Source of the DNA: Pseudomonas frederiksbergensis
GTDB taxonomy: Bacteria > Pseudomonadota > Gammaproteobacteria > Pseudomonadales > Pseudomonadaceae
DNA: 64,000 bases
Reading direction: 5' to 3'
NCBI RefSeq assembly: GCF_003732665.1
Contig: NZ_MOBP01000008.1
Span: 30,850-94,849, forward strand
Shown: positions 19,073 through 27,547 of the stretch, piece by piece
Numbering within the stretch: position 1 is the first letter of the stretch
Layout: each line of letters opens with the position of its first letter
The notes under the pieces: model-generated
Told to the model about the DNA's origin: nothing
Database searches by the model: none
What the model saw: only the letters and a program-made list of their open reading frames with translations
Made by a program: the position numbers and the translations under genes

Positions 19073-19868
19073 AGGCCGCCTTCGCGAGCAGGCTCGCTCC
19101 CACAGGGGGTTTGTGGTGGTCACAGAATGTGTGTCACATGAAGATCAAATGTGGGAGCGGGCTTGCTCGCGAAGAACGATAACGCTGTCCATCTGCCTGG
19201 CCCAACTGACAGGTCGGCTGTCAGGCCGCCTTCGCGGGCAAGCCCGCTCCCACAGGGGATTTGTGGTGGTCACAGAATGTGTGTCACATGAAGATCAAAT
19301 GTGGGAGCGAGCTTGCTCGCGAAGAACGATAACGCGGTCTATCTGCCTGGCCCAACTGACAGGTCGGCTGTCAGGCCGCCTTCGCGGGCAAGCCTCGCTC
19401 CTACAAAGATCGGTGGTGAACGCAGATTTTATGTACAACGCCCCACCCTGTAGGAGCAAAGCTTGCTCGCGAAGAACGATGACGCGGTCCATCTGCCTGA
19501 ACGCTTATTGTGGCGAGGGAGCTTGCTCCCGCTGGGCTGCGCAGCAGACCCCAACCCGGCAACCGCATTTCCACTGATGCACCGCATTCTGATCGTTCCC
19601 ATGCTCAGGCCGCCTTCGCGAGCAGGCTCACTCCCACAATGGGGCTGGGTACATTCGTTGGAGATGGGTTGCTTGACACTCAGCCTTCGCGAGCAAGCCC
19701 GCTCCCACAGGGGATTTGTGGTGGCCACAGAATGTGTGTCACATGAAGATCAAATGTGGGAGCGGGCTTGCTCGCGAAGAACGATGACGCGGTGCATCTG
19801 CCTGGCCCAACTGACAGGTCGGCTGTCAGGCCGCCTTCGCGGGCAAGCCTCGCTCCTACAAAATCAAA
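19073..19868. repeat. Long REPIN array between csgA and csgG
   Basis: About nine REP units in alternating orientation fill most of the 1-kb gap 19047-20077 between the convergent curlin and curli-secretion operons. Some REPINs come with a shared spacer (TGTGTCACATGAAGATCAAA, near 19131, 19281 and 19736), which shows duplication of whole segments, two of them 150 bases apart. No gene is visible in 19047-20077; the last 200 bases before csgG hold nothing that I can identify. Confidence 0.85.
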
Positions 19869-20077
19869 AGCAAAGCGGCGTACACCACCCGCTCTTCACC
19901 ACTCATTAGGCCGAGCGTTAGCTCGCCTGCTCTTGATCTTGATCTTGCTCTACCCGCCCCTTCGGGAGGCTGAGTGGAGGGACTCGCTGTAAGAGCGAAA
20001 CCATATGCCGCCGTTACCGCAGCAACGGATATGTACTAAATCAGCAAGAACCAGGTCGGCCCGCAGGCCGCCTAGGC

Positions 20078-20938
20078 TTACTCACTCTCCGGATCAACCT
20101 TGTTCTGGCTCAAATACCGCCCCAGCGTCTCGTCCTGCACGGGCGTGGAGTTGTCCCCCGCCACTTGCCACAAATGCCGCTCGATGCCTTGGGCCAACAG
20201 ATGCCCAACGGCTGATTCAATCGCCGACAGCACACACAACTGCGCCGGTTCGTTGGTGGTGTAGCCCACTTCCGCCTCAAGCAATTTCTTGAACTCGATA
20301 AACTTGAACACCCCGGCACTGCGGCCGACGGAGTAGATGGTCTTGCTGGTCATCACATTGGCCAGCACCTGCCCGCTGCGCACGTCCACCGCCCGCAGGT
20401 TGACCGAGACCTGGTCCACGCGATATTCCCGGGAGAGGTCGATCCCCAGATACCGCGCCCCTTCCCCGCCACTGCGCACGTTGGTGTCGTAAGCGATGAT
20501 CCCGCCTTCGAGCATCAGGTTCGCCGCTTGCAACGGTGGCAGTTCACCCTGGATATTCACCGGCGTGTTCGGCTTCTTCTGCGAGGCGCGGATGATTTTG
20601 CGTTCGGTCAGCAGGTTTTGCAGCCCTTCACGCTCCAGTACCACAAACCAGCCACTGGCCTGCAGCGCATCCATCAACATGCTCGCCGCACCTTGGGTCA
20701 CGCTGGTGGAGAATGAGCTGGCCGGGGTCGGTTTGTATTGCCCGGTCTGGTCGCGAAAACCATACACCACGGCCATCAACCGACCTTTGGGCCGCGGCAT
20801 TTTCAGCAAGTCGTAGTAGGTCGACGCCCGTGGTGTGAGGGTCGGTGATTCGGTGTCCTGCTCGGCCGGCATGGTGTCGCGCAAGCTGCAACCCTGTAAT
20901 GCCGCCAACATCAGCCCTAGCACTATTATTTTTTTCAT
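20078..20938 (-). CDS. csgG: CsgG-like curli secretion channel lipoprotein
   Basis: The 286-residue protein has a lipoprotein signal ending LQGC (C17), and the CsgG fold landmarks: the AVYGFRDQTGQYKP strand near the N-terminus, a membrane hairpin region near SFSTSVTQGAASML, FVVLEREGLQNLLTERKII, and the C-terminal VNLRAVDVRSGQVL segment. CsgG forms the outer-membrane nonameric pore for curlins. It is the last gene of the Gsp-curli operon; csgF ends 31 bases upstream. ATG 20938 is preferred over 20947 because it begins with the MKK of the signal. Confidence 0.9.
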   Translation of the reverse strand: MKKIIVLGLMLAALQGCSLRDTMPAEQDTESPTLTPRASTYYDLLKMPRPKGRLMAVVYGFRDQTGQYKPTPASSFSTSVTQGAASMLMDALQASGWFVVLEREGLQNLLTERKIIRASQKKPNTPVNIQGELPPLQAANLMLEGGIIAYDTNVRSGGEGARYLGIDLSREYRVDQVSVNLRAVDVRSGQVLANVMTSKTIYSVGRSAGVFKFIEFKKLLEAEVGYTTNEPAQLCVLSAIESAVGHLLAQGIERHLWQVAGDNSTPVQDETLGRYLSQNKVDPESE

Positions 20939-20969
20939 GTCCTTCACTCCCCGGCAGCCTGAATACCCG

Positions 20970-21389
20970 TCAAGGGTTGAGGCCGTTCACCTGGATTTCC
21001 GAAACTTCACCGGTCGCTCGGTCGGTCACTTCAATGCTCAGTGCGCCGGAGTCGTCGATGACGTTGACGATAAAACTGTCGGTGGACAGGCTCCCGGTGT
21101 TGCCCGTGGAGATGTTGTCCAGCAACTGGCCCAGCAACCGCGACTGCAATTGACTGGTGAAGCGTTCAAGGGCCGATGTGCCTGCCACCGCCGTGCGGTT
21201 TTTCAGGTCGGGGTCGTCGTAGTCGTTTTGCGCCTGGGCGTTGTTGAGCAGCCAGGTGCCGTTCAATGGGTTGCCGCCGAACGACGGGTTGACCGGCGTG
21301 TAGACCAGCTCGGTGGCGTGGACCAGGCCACAACTGCCCAACCCGAGAAGCCAGATGCCGGTGCGCTGTGAGAACGTTTTCTTGTTCAT
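20970..21389 (-). CDS. csgF: CsgF-like curli assembly factor
   Basis: The 139-residue protein has a signal peptide (about residues 1-25) and the CsgF hallmark just after it: ELVYTPVNPSFGGNPLNGTWLL (residues 27-48), which inserts into the CsgG pore. The C-terminal half carries FIVNVIDDSGALSIEVTD. CsgF anchors the nucleator outside the cell. Its ATG overlaps the csgE stop by four bases (ATGA). Confidence 0.92.
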   Translation of the reverse strand: MNKKTFSQRTGIWLLGLGSCGLVHATELVYTPVNPSFGGNPLNGTWLLNNAQAQNDYDDPDLKNRTAVAGTSALERFTSQLQSRLLGQLLDNISTGNTGSLSTDSFIVNVIDDSGALSIEVTDRATGEVSEIQVNGLNP

Positions 21390-21775
21390 AATTCGTCCTT
21401 CTCCAGGTCGGTGGTGTCCTGCAATAACGTTTCCAGCTTGCGCTGGACGATTTGCCGGCGAACCCAGTCGGCGGCGTCGTACGCCTCGTCCTTGAGCTCC
21501 ACGGTGTTCGGCGGCAGGAAGCGCCGGTAAACCAGGCGTTGCTGATATTCCACGGTCACCAGGCTGCCCCAGCGGGCCGAGGGTCGTTCGCGCACCACCA
21601 GGTTGAAATCCATCGGGCTGGTGGCGCGCAGGCGTTCACTGAACGAGTAGTAAAAGTCGTGGCCGATGTGGGAGATCGTGTCGTCGACGATGAAGCCCAT
21701 CATTTCGTCCTCTTCGCCGGCCGAGGCGCAGGACGCCAGCAGCATCAGCAGCAGGCCCAGGCAATAGCGGTTCAT
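21386..21775 (-). CDS. csgE: CsgE-like curli secretion specificity factor
   Basis: The 129-residue protein has a signal peptide (residues 1-19) and the CsgE signature GFIVDDTISHIGHDFYYSFS (residues 27-46), followed by NLVVRERPSARWGSLVTVEY. CsgE caps CsgG in the periplasm and selects substrates. ATG 21775 overlaps the stop of the preceding pseudopilin gene by four bases (ATGA), which ties curli secretion genes translationally to the Gsp-like operon. Confidence 0.92.
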   Translation of the reverse strand: MNRYCLGLLLMLLASCASAGEEDEMMGFIVDDTISHIGHDFYYSFSERLRATSPMDFNLVVRERPSARWGSLVTVEYQQRLVYRRFLPPNTVELKDEAYDAADWVRRQIVQRKLETLLQDTTDLEKDEL

Positions 21776-22497
21776 GGCGCCAGCGCCTGGGGGGTCAATG
21801 ACTGGGGTTTGGGCCCAGATGCACCATCGAGGAAGGCTTTTTCGGCGACAAACTGCCAATCCTTGTAACTGGCCATGCCGACGAAATCCGACCATTGGCT
21901 GGGGAAATCCGTCTGTTTGATCGGGGTATCCGTCGAGGGGCTGTAGAGGCCGGTGATGCGGCCGTCGAAGCCGCGCATCAGGGTCCACTCGCCACCGCCA
22001 ATCGGGTCTGGGTACAACTGCCGCAGATGATGTTTGGGCGATGGGAAACGCTCATCCTGCAACAGGTCTTCCAGGTCTTTGGGGTACTGCGCCAGCCCCG
22101 GCGAGCTGCGGTAGTAACTGCGCAGCGCCTGGGCGTACTGGGTGCCGACCCACAGCAACTGACGTTCGCGATCGCGCCGCGAGGCGGTGGACCACAACTC
22201 CCCGGCGCTGGCCAGGCCCATGCCCATCAGCACAATCAGAAACAGCACGCCCAGGTAGGTGAATCCGCCCTCTTTGCCGCAACGCCGCTTCCCTGTGGCG
22301 AGGGGGCTTGCTGTGGCGAGGGAGCTTGCTCCCGCTGGACTGCGCAGCAGTCCCAAGCTTTTCAGGCCAAGAACGGGGGCCGCTTCGCAGCCCAGCGGGA
22401 GCAAGCTCCCTCGCCACAAAAAGCTCCCTCGCCACAGCAAGCCCCCTCGCCACAGGTTTTCACCCGCAGGCCTACCACTCGGAATAAAGGCTGCCAT
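21772..22497 (-). CDS. Minor pseudopilin with a REPIN-encoded N-terminal extension (possibly disrupted)
   Basis: The mature part (21772-22263, 163 residues) starts after a prepilin cleavage site: GG followed by FTYLGVLFLIVLMGMG, with Gly instead of Glu at position +5, as in some tip pseudopilins. It then has a beta-rich globular domain (KHHLRQLYPDPIGGGEW). The only in-frame ATG is at 22497, inside the upstream pseudopilin gene, which would give a 78-residue leader mostly translated from a REPIN. Removing the 161-bp REPIN joins GTG AAA ACC to GGG AAG CGG, giving a normal 13-residue leader. The present gene may therefore be mis-started or inactive. It is coupled to csgE by ATGA. Confidence 0.6.
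   Translation of the reverse strand: MAAFIPSGRPAGENLWRGGLLWRGSFLWRGSLLPLGCEAAPVLGLKSLGLLRSPAGASSLATASPLATGKRRCGKEGGFTYLGVLFLIVLMGMGLASAGELWSTASRRDRERQLLWVGTQYAQALRSYYRSSPGLAQYPKDLEDLLQDERFPSPKHHLRQLYPDPIGGGEWTLMRGFDGRITGLYSPSTDTPIKQTDFPSQWSDFVGMASYKDWQFVAEKAFLDGASGPKPQSLTPQALAP
22294..22454. repeat. Nested REPIN inside the pseudopilin gene
   Basis: A 161-bp element bounded by TGTGGCG and its complement, built from nested inverted units of the GTGGCGAGGGAGC and GTGGCGAGGGGGC types, with the inner hairpin apparently inserted into an outer one. Its length is not a multiple of three, so it shifts the frame between a plausible GTG start (22463) and the pseudopilin body. Confidence 0.8.
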
Positions 22498-22846
22498 CAC
22501 GCGCCCTCCCGGTAGCACCGCTCTTGATATCAGCCACCGCGCCCGGCACACCGTCCGGCGGCGCGACCAGGACCCAGAGGTCTTTGCGTTCGGCAATCGG
22601 GTCCATCGGCGGGTTGCGCAAGTAACGCTGTTCCACCAATTGTTCGATGGAATCGGGGTAGCGCCCGGTGTCGCCGTAGTAGTGATCCAGCGCCTCGCGC
22701 ATCGCCGACAGGCTCTGGCGCAGCGTGGTCTCCTTCGAGACTTCCAGGCTGGTGAAATAGCGTGGCAAGGCGATGGTCATCAGGGTCGCGATGATTGCCA
22801 TGACCACCATCAGTTCCAGCAGGGTAAAACCTTTTTCCCGGCGCAT
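22472..22846 (-). CDS. Pseudopilin of the Gsp-like system
   Basis: The 124-residue product has a short charged leader and a classical prepilin site: MRREKG followed by FTLLELMVVMAIIATLM, with Glu at +5. A GspG/OxpG-like globular domain follows (ALDHYYGDTGRYPDSIEQLVEQRYL, then NPPMDPIAERKDLWVLV). The start at 22846 is the one giving the leader; upstream in-frame codons overlap the preceding gene. Cleavage needs a prepilin peptidase, which is not in this window. It lies four bases after the previous pseudopilin gene. Confidence 0.85.
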   Translation of the reverse strand: MRREKGFTLLELMVVMAIIATLMTIALPRYFTSLEVSKETTLRQSLSAMREALDHYYGDTGRYPDSIEQLVEQRYLRNPPMDPIAERKDLWVLVAPPDGVPGAVADIKSGATGRARDGSLYSEW

Positions 22847-22850
22847 AGGT

Positions 22851-23330
22851 TCACCACTCGCGGTAGGCAATGCCGTTGAGGCCCTTGCCCCGGGCTTTGG
22901 AGTAGACGTCAAACACGTCTTCGCCTTCCCGTGGGTTTTGAGCCGTGCTGTCGTAGGAGCGCAAGCCCCAGCCGCCTTCATCGTTACGCTTGACTGGCAG
23001 CAGCGGGTCGTGAGGCACCCGGCGCAGGAAGTAGAACTTGGCGCCCTTGGCGCTGCGCACATCGCGCACGCCGTCCACCAGCACTTGCAGGTTCGGCGGG
23101 TAGCCGCTGCTGTTCAGCGACTTCTCGATATAGCCTGCGTCGAAGGCACGTTTGTAGGCGTCGATGGCGTCGCGGATCTGGTACAGCGCCGCGCGCATGT
23201 CCTGCTCCTTGCCCCGGCGCACCACGGTTTCGGTCAGGGGCGCGGCCATGCCGGCCAACAGGCCGATCAGGGCCAGCGTCACCACGACTTCAATCAGGGT
23301 AAAACCGCGCTGGGAGGCGTTCATGATCAA
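22851..23330 (-). CDS. Pseudopilin of the Gsp-like system
   Basis: The 159-residue product carries the prepilin motif RG followed by FTLIEVVVTLALIGLLAG with Glu at +5. A helical spine, a GYPPNLQVLVDGV loop typical of GspG-type pseudopilins, and the segment FLRRVPHDPLLP precede a C-terminal domain. The start could be 23330 or ATG 23324; the first overlaps the secretin stop by four bases. It forms part of the periplasmic pseudopilus, by family. Confidence 0.85.
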   Translation of the reverse strand: MIMNASQRGFTLIEVVVTLALIGLLAGMAAPLTETVVRRGKEQDMRAALYQIRDAIDAYKRAFDAGYIEKSLNSSGYPPNLQVLVDGVRDVRSAKGAKFYFLRRVPHDPLLPVKRNDEGGWGLRSYDSTAQNPREGEDVFDVYSKARGKGLNGIAYREW

Positions 23331-25159
23331 GGCTTCTCGACGACAACGTGGGCGGACGAGGCAACCGGTGTGGTCATGACGTCGGTACGAATCGCCGATT
23401 CCATGCCACGGTCAGGCGCCTGGATGTGCATGCTGGTTTCGGTGCCTGTCTGGAATTCCATGTCCGAGGGGCTCTGGTACGGCAGGTTGCGCACGATCCG
23501 TGGGGTGATCGACAGCACCAGTTCCGATTTGCCGACGGTGTCCTTGTTGCTACCGAACAAGCGGCCCAGTCCGGGGATGTCACCCAGGCCCGGGATCTTG
23601 TTGCCCGTGGCGCCATGGTCGTTACGCACCAGCCCCGCCAGGATCTGGGTTTCGCCGTCGTGCAGGCGCAGAGTGGTCTGGGCGTTGCGGGTATCCACCT
23701 GCACCGGGATCGTGCCCTGGCGGGTCGGTTCCAGCGGCGTGGCGTTACTCACTTCCAGGGCAATCTTGATCGCCACTTCGTTGTTCAAGTGCACGATCGG
23801 CTGCACTTCAAGCTTCAGACCGACGTCGAGGTAAGTGACGCTTTCAGTAATCACCGGACCTTGGGTGGACGGCACCGATGTGGCGCTGATGATCGGCACA
23901 CGCTGCCCGATGTGGATCCGCGCCTGTTCGCGGTTGCTGACGCGAATCACCGGGCTGGCCAGGGTGTTGATGTCGTTGTCCTGGGCGTTGATCTTGGCCT
24001 GGGGCGACGGTGAGATGGAGATGCGGCCGGAGTTGATGCCCTTCAGTTGATCGAGAATCGTCACCCCCGAACCGTCGGCGTTGACCACACCAAAGGTGCT
24101 CGGCCATTGCAGGCCCAGGTCGAGAATCCGTTGGGTGGCGACTTCCATCACCTCCACTTCCAGTACCACTTCGGGGTCGGACTGGTCTTGCGATTGCAGC
24201 AACTTCTCGGCCATGCGCACCGCGTCTTCGGTGTCGCGCATGGTCAAGGTGTTGAGGCGCTCATCGACGAACACATCGCGGGTCTTGAGCATGGTCTTGA
24301 TCATGTTCAGCGCGGTGTTGGCATCGACGCTGGTCAGGTAGAAGGTGCGCATCACCAATTCCTGGTAATCCTTGAGCTTCTGCGGCGAGTCCGGGTAGAT
24401 CAGCAAGGTGTTTTCGTTGACGATTTTCTGGTGCAACTGGTTCTGTTGCAGCAGCAACTCCACGGCGTCTTCGATGCGCACGTCACGCACGAAGATCGTG
24501 GCTTTCATATCCGGGCGCAGGTCCTTGTCGAAGATGAAATTCAGCCCGGCGACCTGGGACAGCACCTCGAAAATGGTCTTCAGGTTGGCGTCGCGAAACT
24601 CCAGGGTTACCGGCCGATCCAGCCGTGTGCGCAGTTGCGGATACGGCACCACGTTACGGCTCTGGACCAGGCGGATATTGCCTTGCAGTTCCAGGGCGCC
24701 TTCATTTTTCGAGTCGAGATCGAGCATCTGCTTGACCTGGCGGTCGGCGCCGTAGATATCGCCCCGGCGCAAGTCGCCCCGGGCCAGTTCGAGCTTGTCG
24801 TCCTGGCTGCGCAGGTAATCGAGTTGCTTCAGGGAATCCTGGGCGCGACGGTTGCTCGGTTCGATGGTCAGCACCCGCCCGTAGGCCAGGCGTGCCGAAG
24901 GGAAGTCCCGGCGTGCGCGGTCGGTATCGCCTGCGGTCAACAGTGAGGTCACCGCTGTGGCACGACCGGTGTTGAGCAGCAGGTGCAATTCGGTATCCCG
25001 GGGGTTTTCCCGCAGGCCTTCCTGGATGCGTGCCAACCCGGCTTCGTACTGACCTTGTTCAATCAGGTCGGACGCTTCTTTGTTAGCCACTTGCGCCGAA
25101 CTGCACGCGGCCAGCGCTGTGCTCAAACACAGGCTCATCAGCAAACGGGATCTGTTCAT
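23327..25159 (-). CDS. gspD: Secretin (GspD/PilQ family) with lipobox and TPR-like N-terminus
   Basis: The 610-residue lipoprotein (lipobox LAAC, C19) has a TPR-like segment (about residues 25-120), N-domains (TLEFRDANLKTIFEVLSQVAG, then FYLTSVDANTALNMIK) and a C-terminal secretin domain with VPIISATSV and LAGLVRNDHGATGNKIPGLGDIPGLGRLFGS-type signatures. It should form the outer-membrane gate. TPR-bearing secretins are typical of atypical systems such as the Oxp cluster of Geobacter, rather than Xcp. The start at 25159 overlaps the previous stop by four bases. No separate pilotin gene is seen, consistent with self-lipidation. Confidence 0.88.
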   Translation of the reverse strand: MNRSRLLMSLCLSTALAACSSAQVANKEASDLIEQGQYEAGLARIQEGLRENPRDTELHLLLNTGRATAVTSLLTAGDTDRARRDFPSARLAYGRVLTIEPSNRRAQDSLKQLDYLRSQDDKLELARGDLRRGDIYGADRQVKQMLDLDSKNEGALELQGNIRLVQSRNVVPYPQLRTRLDRPVTLEFRDANLKTIFEVLSQVAGLNFIFDKDLRPDMKATIFVRDVRIEDAVELLLQQNQLHQKIVNENTLLIYPDSPQKLKDYQELVMRTFYLTSVDANTALNMIKTMLKTRDVFVDERLNTLTMRDTEDAVRMAEKLLQSQDQSDPEVVLEVEVMEVATQRILDLGLQWPSTFGVVNADGSGVTILDQLKGINSGRISISPSPQAKINAQDNDINTLASPVIRVSNREQARIHIGQRVPIISATSVPSTQGPVITESVTYLDVGLKLEVQPIVHLNNEVAIKIALEVSNATPLEPTRQGTIPVQVDTRNAQTTLRLHDGETQILAGLVRNDHGATGNKIPGLGDIPGLGRLFGSNKDTVGKSELVLSITPRIVRNLPYQSPSDMEFQTGTETSMHIQAPDRGMESAIRTDVMTTPVASSAHVVVEKP

Positions 25160-25665
25160 TGCGTGCTCCCCACAGACAAGGTCTGGGCCAAATGCAGAGG
25201 CAGGTAGACCAGGCTCAATTCCACATCGGAAATGCCCTCGATCCGCCAGGTGTCGTCGATCACATCCCCTTTGCGCACGACGTATATTTTTTCGCCGCTC
25301 TGCAAAAACACTTGCAGGTCGGTACGGTCGGCGAGCTTGCCGACGAACTGGAACGGCATCGGTGGTGCGCTGGGGATCTGCACCACCGGGGTCAGGTTGA
25401 CGGGTTGTTCGGTGACGCTGGCCAGTTGCGGCGCGACCTTCCAACTGCGGGTGGCGAACAGGTCGCCGGACGGGCTCAGGTCCTTGATCGGTGCGGCCTT
25501 GACGCTATCTGGCGCCGCCGATGGTTTGCTTTTGGCAGGCTTGGCCACGGTCGCCATGGCGGTCTCGCCCTCCTCCGGCTGCCGCAGATAATCCGGCAAC
25601 CAGGCCAGCGCCGCCGCCACGCCGAAGAACGCCACCCAACCCATTACGCGTTTGCTGTTCATCAT
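25156..25665 (-). CDS. PilP/GspC-like periplasmic link protein
   Basis: The 169-residue protein has one N-terminal transmembrane helix (residues 8-25), an Ala/Pro/Lys-rich linker, and a small beta domain (PFQFVGKLADRTDLQVFLQSGEKIYVVRKGDVIDDTWRIEGI, residues 100-141) of the GspC homology-region/PilP type. It would connect the inner-membrane platform to the secretin. It overlaps both neighbours by four bases. Confidence 0.75.
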   Translation of the reverse strand: MMNSKRVMGWVAFFGVAAALAWLPDYLRQPEEGETAMATVAKPAKSKPSAAPDSVKAAPIKDLSPSGDLFATRSWKVAPQLASVTEQPVNLTPVVQIPSAPPMPFQFVGKLADRTDLQVFLQSGEKIYVVRKGDVIDDTWRIEGISDVELSLVYLPLHLAQTLSVGSTQ

Positions 25666-26210
25666 GACCTCAACAGGTAAAGGGTCATGCGGATCCGCCC
25701 GGTGAGGTCGGTGTCGGCGATCTTCTTGCGCTGGAACTCCACGTCCTCCACCACCACCGCCGGTAACTGGCCGAGCAAGGCATGGAGGAAGCGCCGCAGT
25801 TGCGGATAGGAGCCCCGCACCGGCAGCAGGATTTGGTAACGGGCCAAATGGGTCTTGGGGTCGATGCCCAGGGAATATTCACCCCGAGCCAGGGTGATGT
25901 GCTCTAAAGCGGCCAAGGCGTAGATCTTGTCGATGGCCACGGTGGCCTGGGGCTGGGACGGCAATTTGCTGCGGAAGTCATCGAGCTGGCGCTGCGGCAC
26001 CACCGGTGGCGCGACGCTGCCGTCCTCGACCTTGGCCAGGTACTCGCCGGCCTCGCGGGTTTGCTGGCTGAGGGTTTGCAGCGATTGCCAGTCCGGCAGC
26101 AACCCGGCCAGCCCGTAGACCAACGCCAACGCCACCAGCGCCATCCCGGCCAGGCCCGGAATGCCGAGGCCTTGCAGGTATTCGTGCACGATCAGTCTAG
26201 GGATTCGCAT
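25662..26210 (-). CDS. PilO/GspM-like inner-membrane assembly protein
   Basis: The 182-residue bitopic protein has one membrane helix (about residues 18-37), a coiled-coil stretch (LQTLSQQTREAGEYLAKVE) and a C-terminal ferredoxin-like domain (ARYQILLPVRGSYPQLRRFLHAL), as in PilO. It overlaps the PilN-like gene by 14 bases and the PilP-like gene by four, so all are co-translated. The role in the platform is inferred from order and topology. Confidence 0.75.
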   Translation of the reverse strand: MRIPRLIVHEYLQGLGIPGLAGMALVALALVYGLAGLLPDWQSLQTLSQQTREAGEYLAKVEDGSVAPPVVPQRQLDDFRSKLPSQPQATVAIDKIYALAALEHITLARGEYSLGIDPKTHLARYQILLPVRGSYPQLRRFLHALLGQLPAVVVEDVEFQRKKIADTDLTGRIRMTLYLLRS

Positions 26211-26742
26211 CGCCTATCTCCCAGGTCGCCGACAGGTTGAATTGGACCGGGTGTTCCGGCACGTTAGCGACGATTTCGTGGCTGAGCAGGGACACGTCCG
26301 ACAGCTCGTCGCTGGCTTCCAGACGCTGGTGAAATTCGAGCATCGCTTCCAGGTCCCGGGCCTCGGCGCTGATCCGCACCTGACCTTTGCGCGCGTCCGG
26401 GGTCAGGGTCAGCAAGGCAATGTCATCGCGAGGCATGGCTTCGAGCATGGCGAACAGGCGTTCCCATGGCCGGCGCAGTTGCTGCGATACCTTGCGCATC
26501 TCGGCCAGGTTTTGCGCCTGTTCGCGGGTCTCGGCCGGGGTCAGGCCGACCTTGCCGCCGCTGTCGCCGGTGAGTTCGCGCTGGGCGTGTTGCAAGTGGC
26601 CTTGTTGCAGCGAGGATTGATCGTCGAGGTGTTGCTGGGCGACGAAGCACGCCAGGGTCAGCGCCACGCCACCCACCAGCAGGCTCCAGCCCAAGGGACC
26701 GGAGCGGCGGCGCGGCTGGAAGTCGAGGGTCAGGGCGCGCAT
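26197..26742 (-). CDS. PilN/GspL-C-like inner-membrane protein
   Basis: The 181-residue protein has a short basic cytoplasmic tail (TLDFQPRRRSGP), one membrane helix (about 18-36), a coiled coil (residues 45-85) and a periplasmic domain (ARDLEAMLEFHQRLEASDELSDVSLLSHE) matching PilN-type ferredoxin-like folds. In type IV pilus systems PilN binds PilM through its tail. It starts one base after the PilM-like stop. Confidence 0.75.
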   Translation of the reverse strand: MRALTLDFQPRRRSGPLGWSLLVGGVALTLACFVAQQHLDDQSSLQQGHLQHAQRELTGDSGGKVGLTPAETREQAQNLAEMRKVSQQLRRPWERLFAMLEAMPRDDIALLTLTPDARKGQVRISAEARDLEAMLEFHQRLEASDELSDVSLLSHEIVANVPEHPVQFNLSATWEIGDANP

Positions 26743-26743
26743 G

Positions 26744-27547
26744 TCAGGCCACCGCCCGGGACATCACGTACAGGCAATCCCGTACCGATGTCCGGTCCTC
26801 TTCGAGGGTTCTCAGGTGCACGCCCGGGACATCGGGCTGCGACTCGATGCGCGCTGGCGCATGCAGGTAGACATTCAACGGCCGTTCGCTGGTGGAGGCC
26901 TGCAACTGGTTTTCCCGGCCAATCAGTGCGGTAAGCGCGGCATCGCTGTCGCTGCTGCCCACCGAGCGCACCGAGGTCCAGCGCCCTTCCCGGGCCAGCA
27001 GCAACACGCTGCGCACCGGTTCGGCGACCACGAACAGGAAGTCCCCGGCGTCGAAGCTTTTATCGAAGTGGTTGAACGCCGCCATCAGGTACGGCTGCAC
27101 CGAGCGCAGGCGCAAGCCACGACCGCTGACCAGTGCGCGCAGGCGTTCCAGCAGGTCCTGTGGCAAGGCCGAAGCGATGCGGTCGTAACCCGCCGGTTCC
27201 GCTGACAGCACCAGGCTCCAGGGTTGGGTCGGCGCGCCGTAGAGGTCTTCGAAACACAGCTGGGCGAAGCCTAGCAATTCGTCGGGGCTGCTGATTTGTT
27301 CGCTCCACGGCACCAGGCAAAAGCGGCTGAAGTGCCCGGAGATCACCACGCTCAATTCAGCACCGGCATGGGCGTGTTCGCCGAGCAAGCGGTCGAGGGT
27401 TTCCAGGGCGACGGTCCAGGCGTGGAAGCCTTCGTCGATAAACCCGATGCTGCCCAGCCAGCGGGTGTCGCTGCCCTGACGCTGACCGAGGCCGACGCCA
27501 CTGGCGCCGAGCACGGCCACATAACGATCACGAGACAAAAGTGACAC
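26744..27547 (-). CDS. PilM/GspL-N-like cytoplasmic actin-fold protein
   Basis: The 267-residue protein has no membrane helix. Its position between ATPase and PilN-like genes, and segments such as ISGHFSRFCLVPWSEQISSPDELLGFA and DFLFVVAEPVRSVLLLAREG, fit a divergent PilM/GspL cytoplasmic domain. I chose GTG 27547, which overlaps the ATPase stop by 20 bases; an in-frame ATG at 27622 would add 25 Arg/Cys-rich residues unlike a real N-terminus. It would link the ATPase to the membrane platform. Confidence 0.65.
   Translation of the reverse strand: MSLLSRDRYVAVLGASGVGLGQRQGSDTRWLGSIGFIDEGFHAWTVALETLDRLLGEHAHAGAELSVVISGHFSRFCLVPWSEQISSPDELLGFAQLCFEDLYGAPTQPWSLVLSAEPAGYDRIASALPQDLLERLRALVSGRGLRLRSVQPYLMAAFNHFDKSFDAGDFLFVVAEPVRSVLLLAREGRWTSVRSVGSSDSDAALTALIGRENQLQASTSERPLNVYLHAPARIESQPDVPGVHLRTLEEDRTSVRDCLYVMSRAVA

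Noticed and set aside
19073..19868. CRISPR-like array of repeated units
   Set aside because: The units are palindromic REPs in alternating orientation with repeated, not unique, spacers, and no cas genes are present.
22498..22596. Start of the minor pseudopilin at 22596
   Set aside because: It lies deep within the upstream pseudopilin gene and would add 33 more residues to an already abnormal leader.
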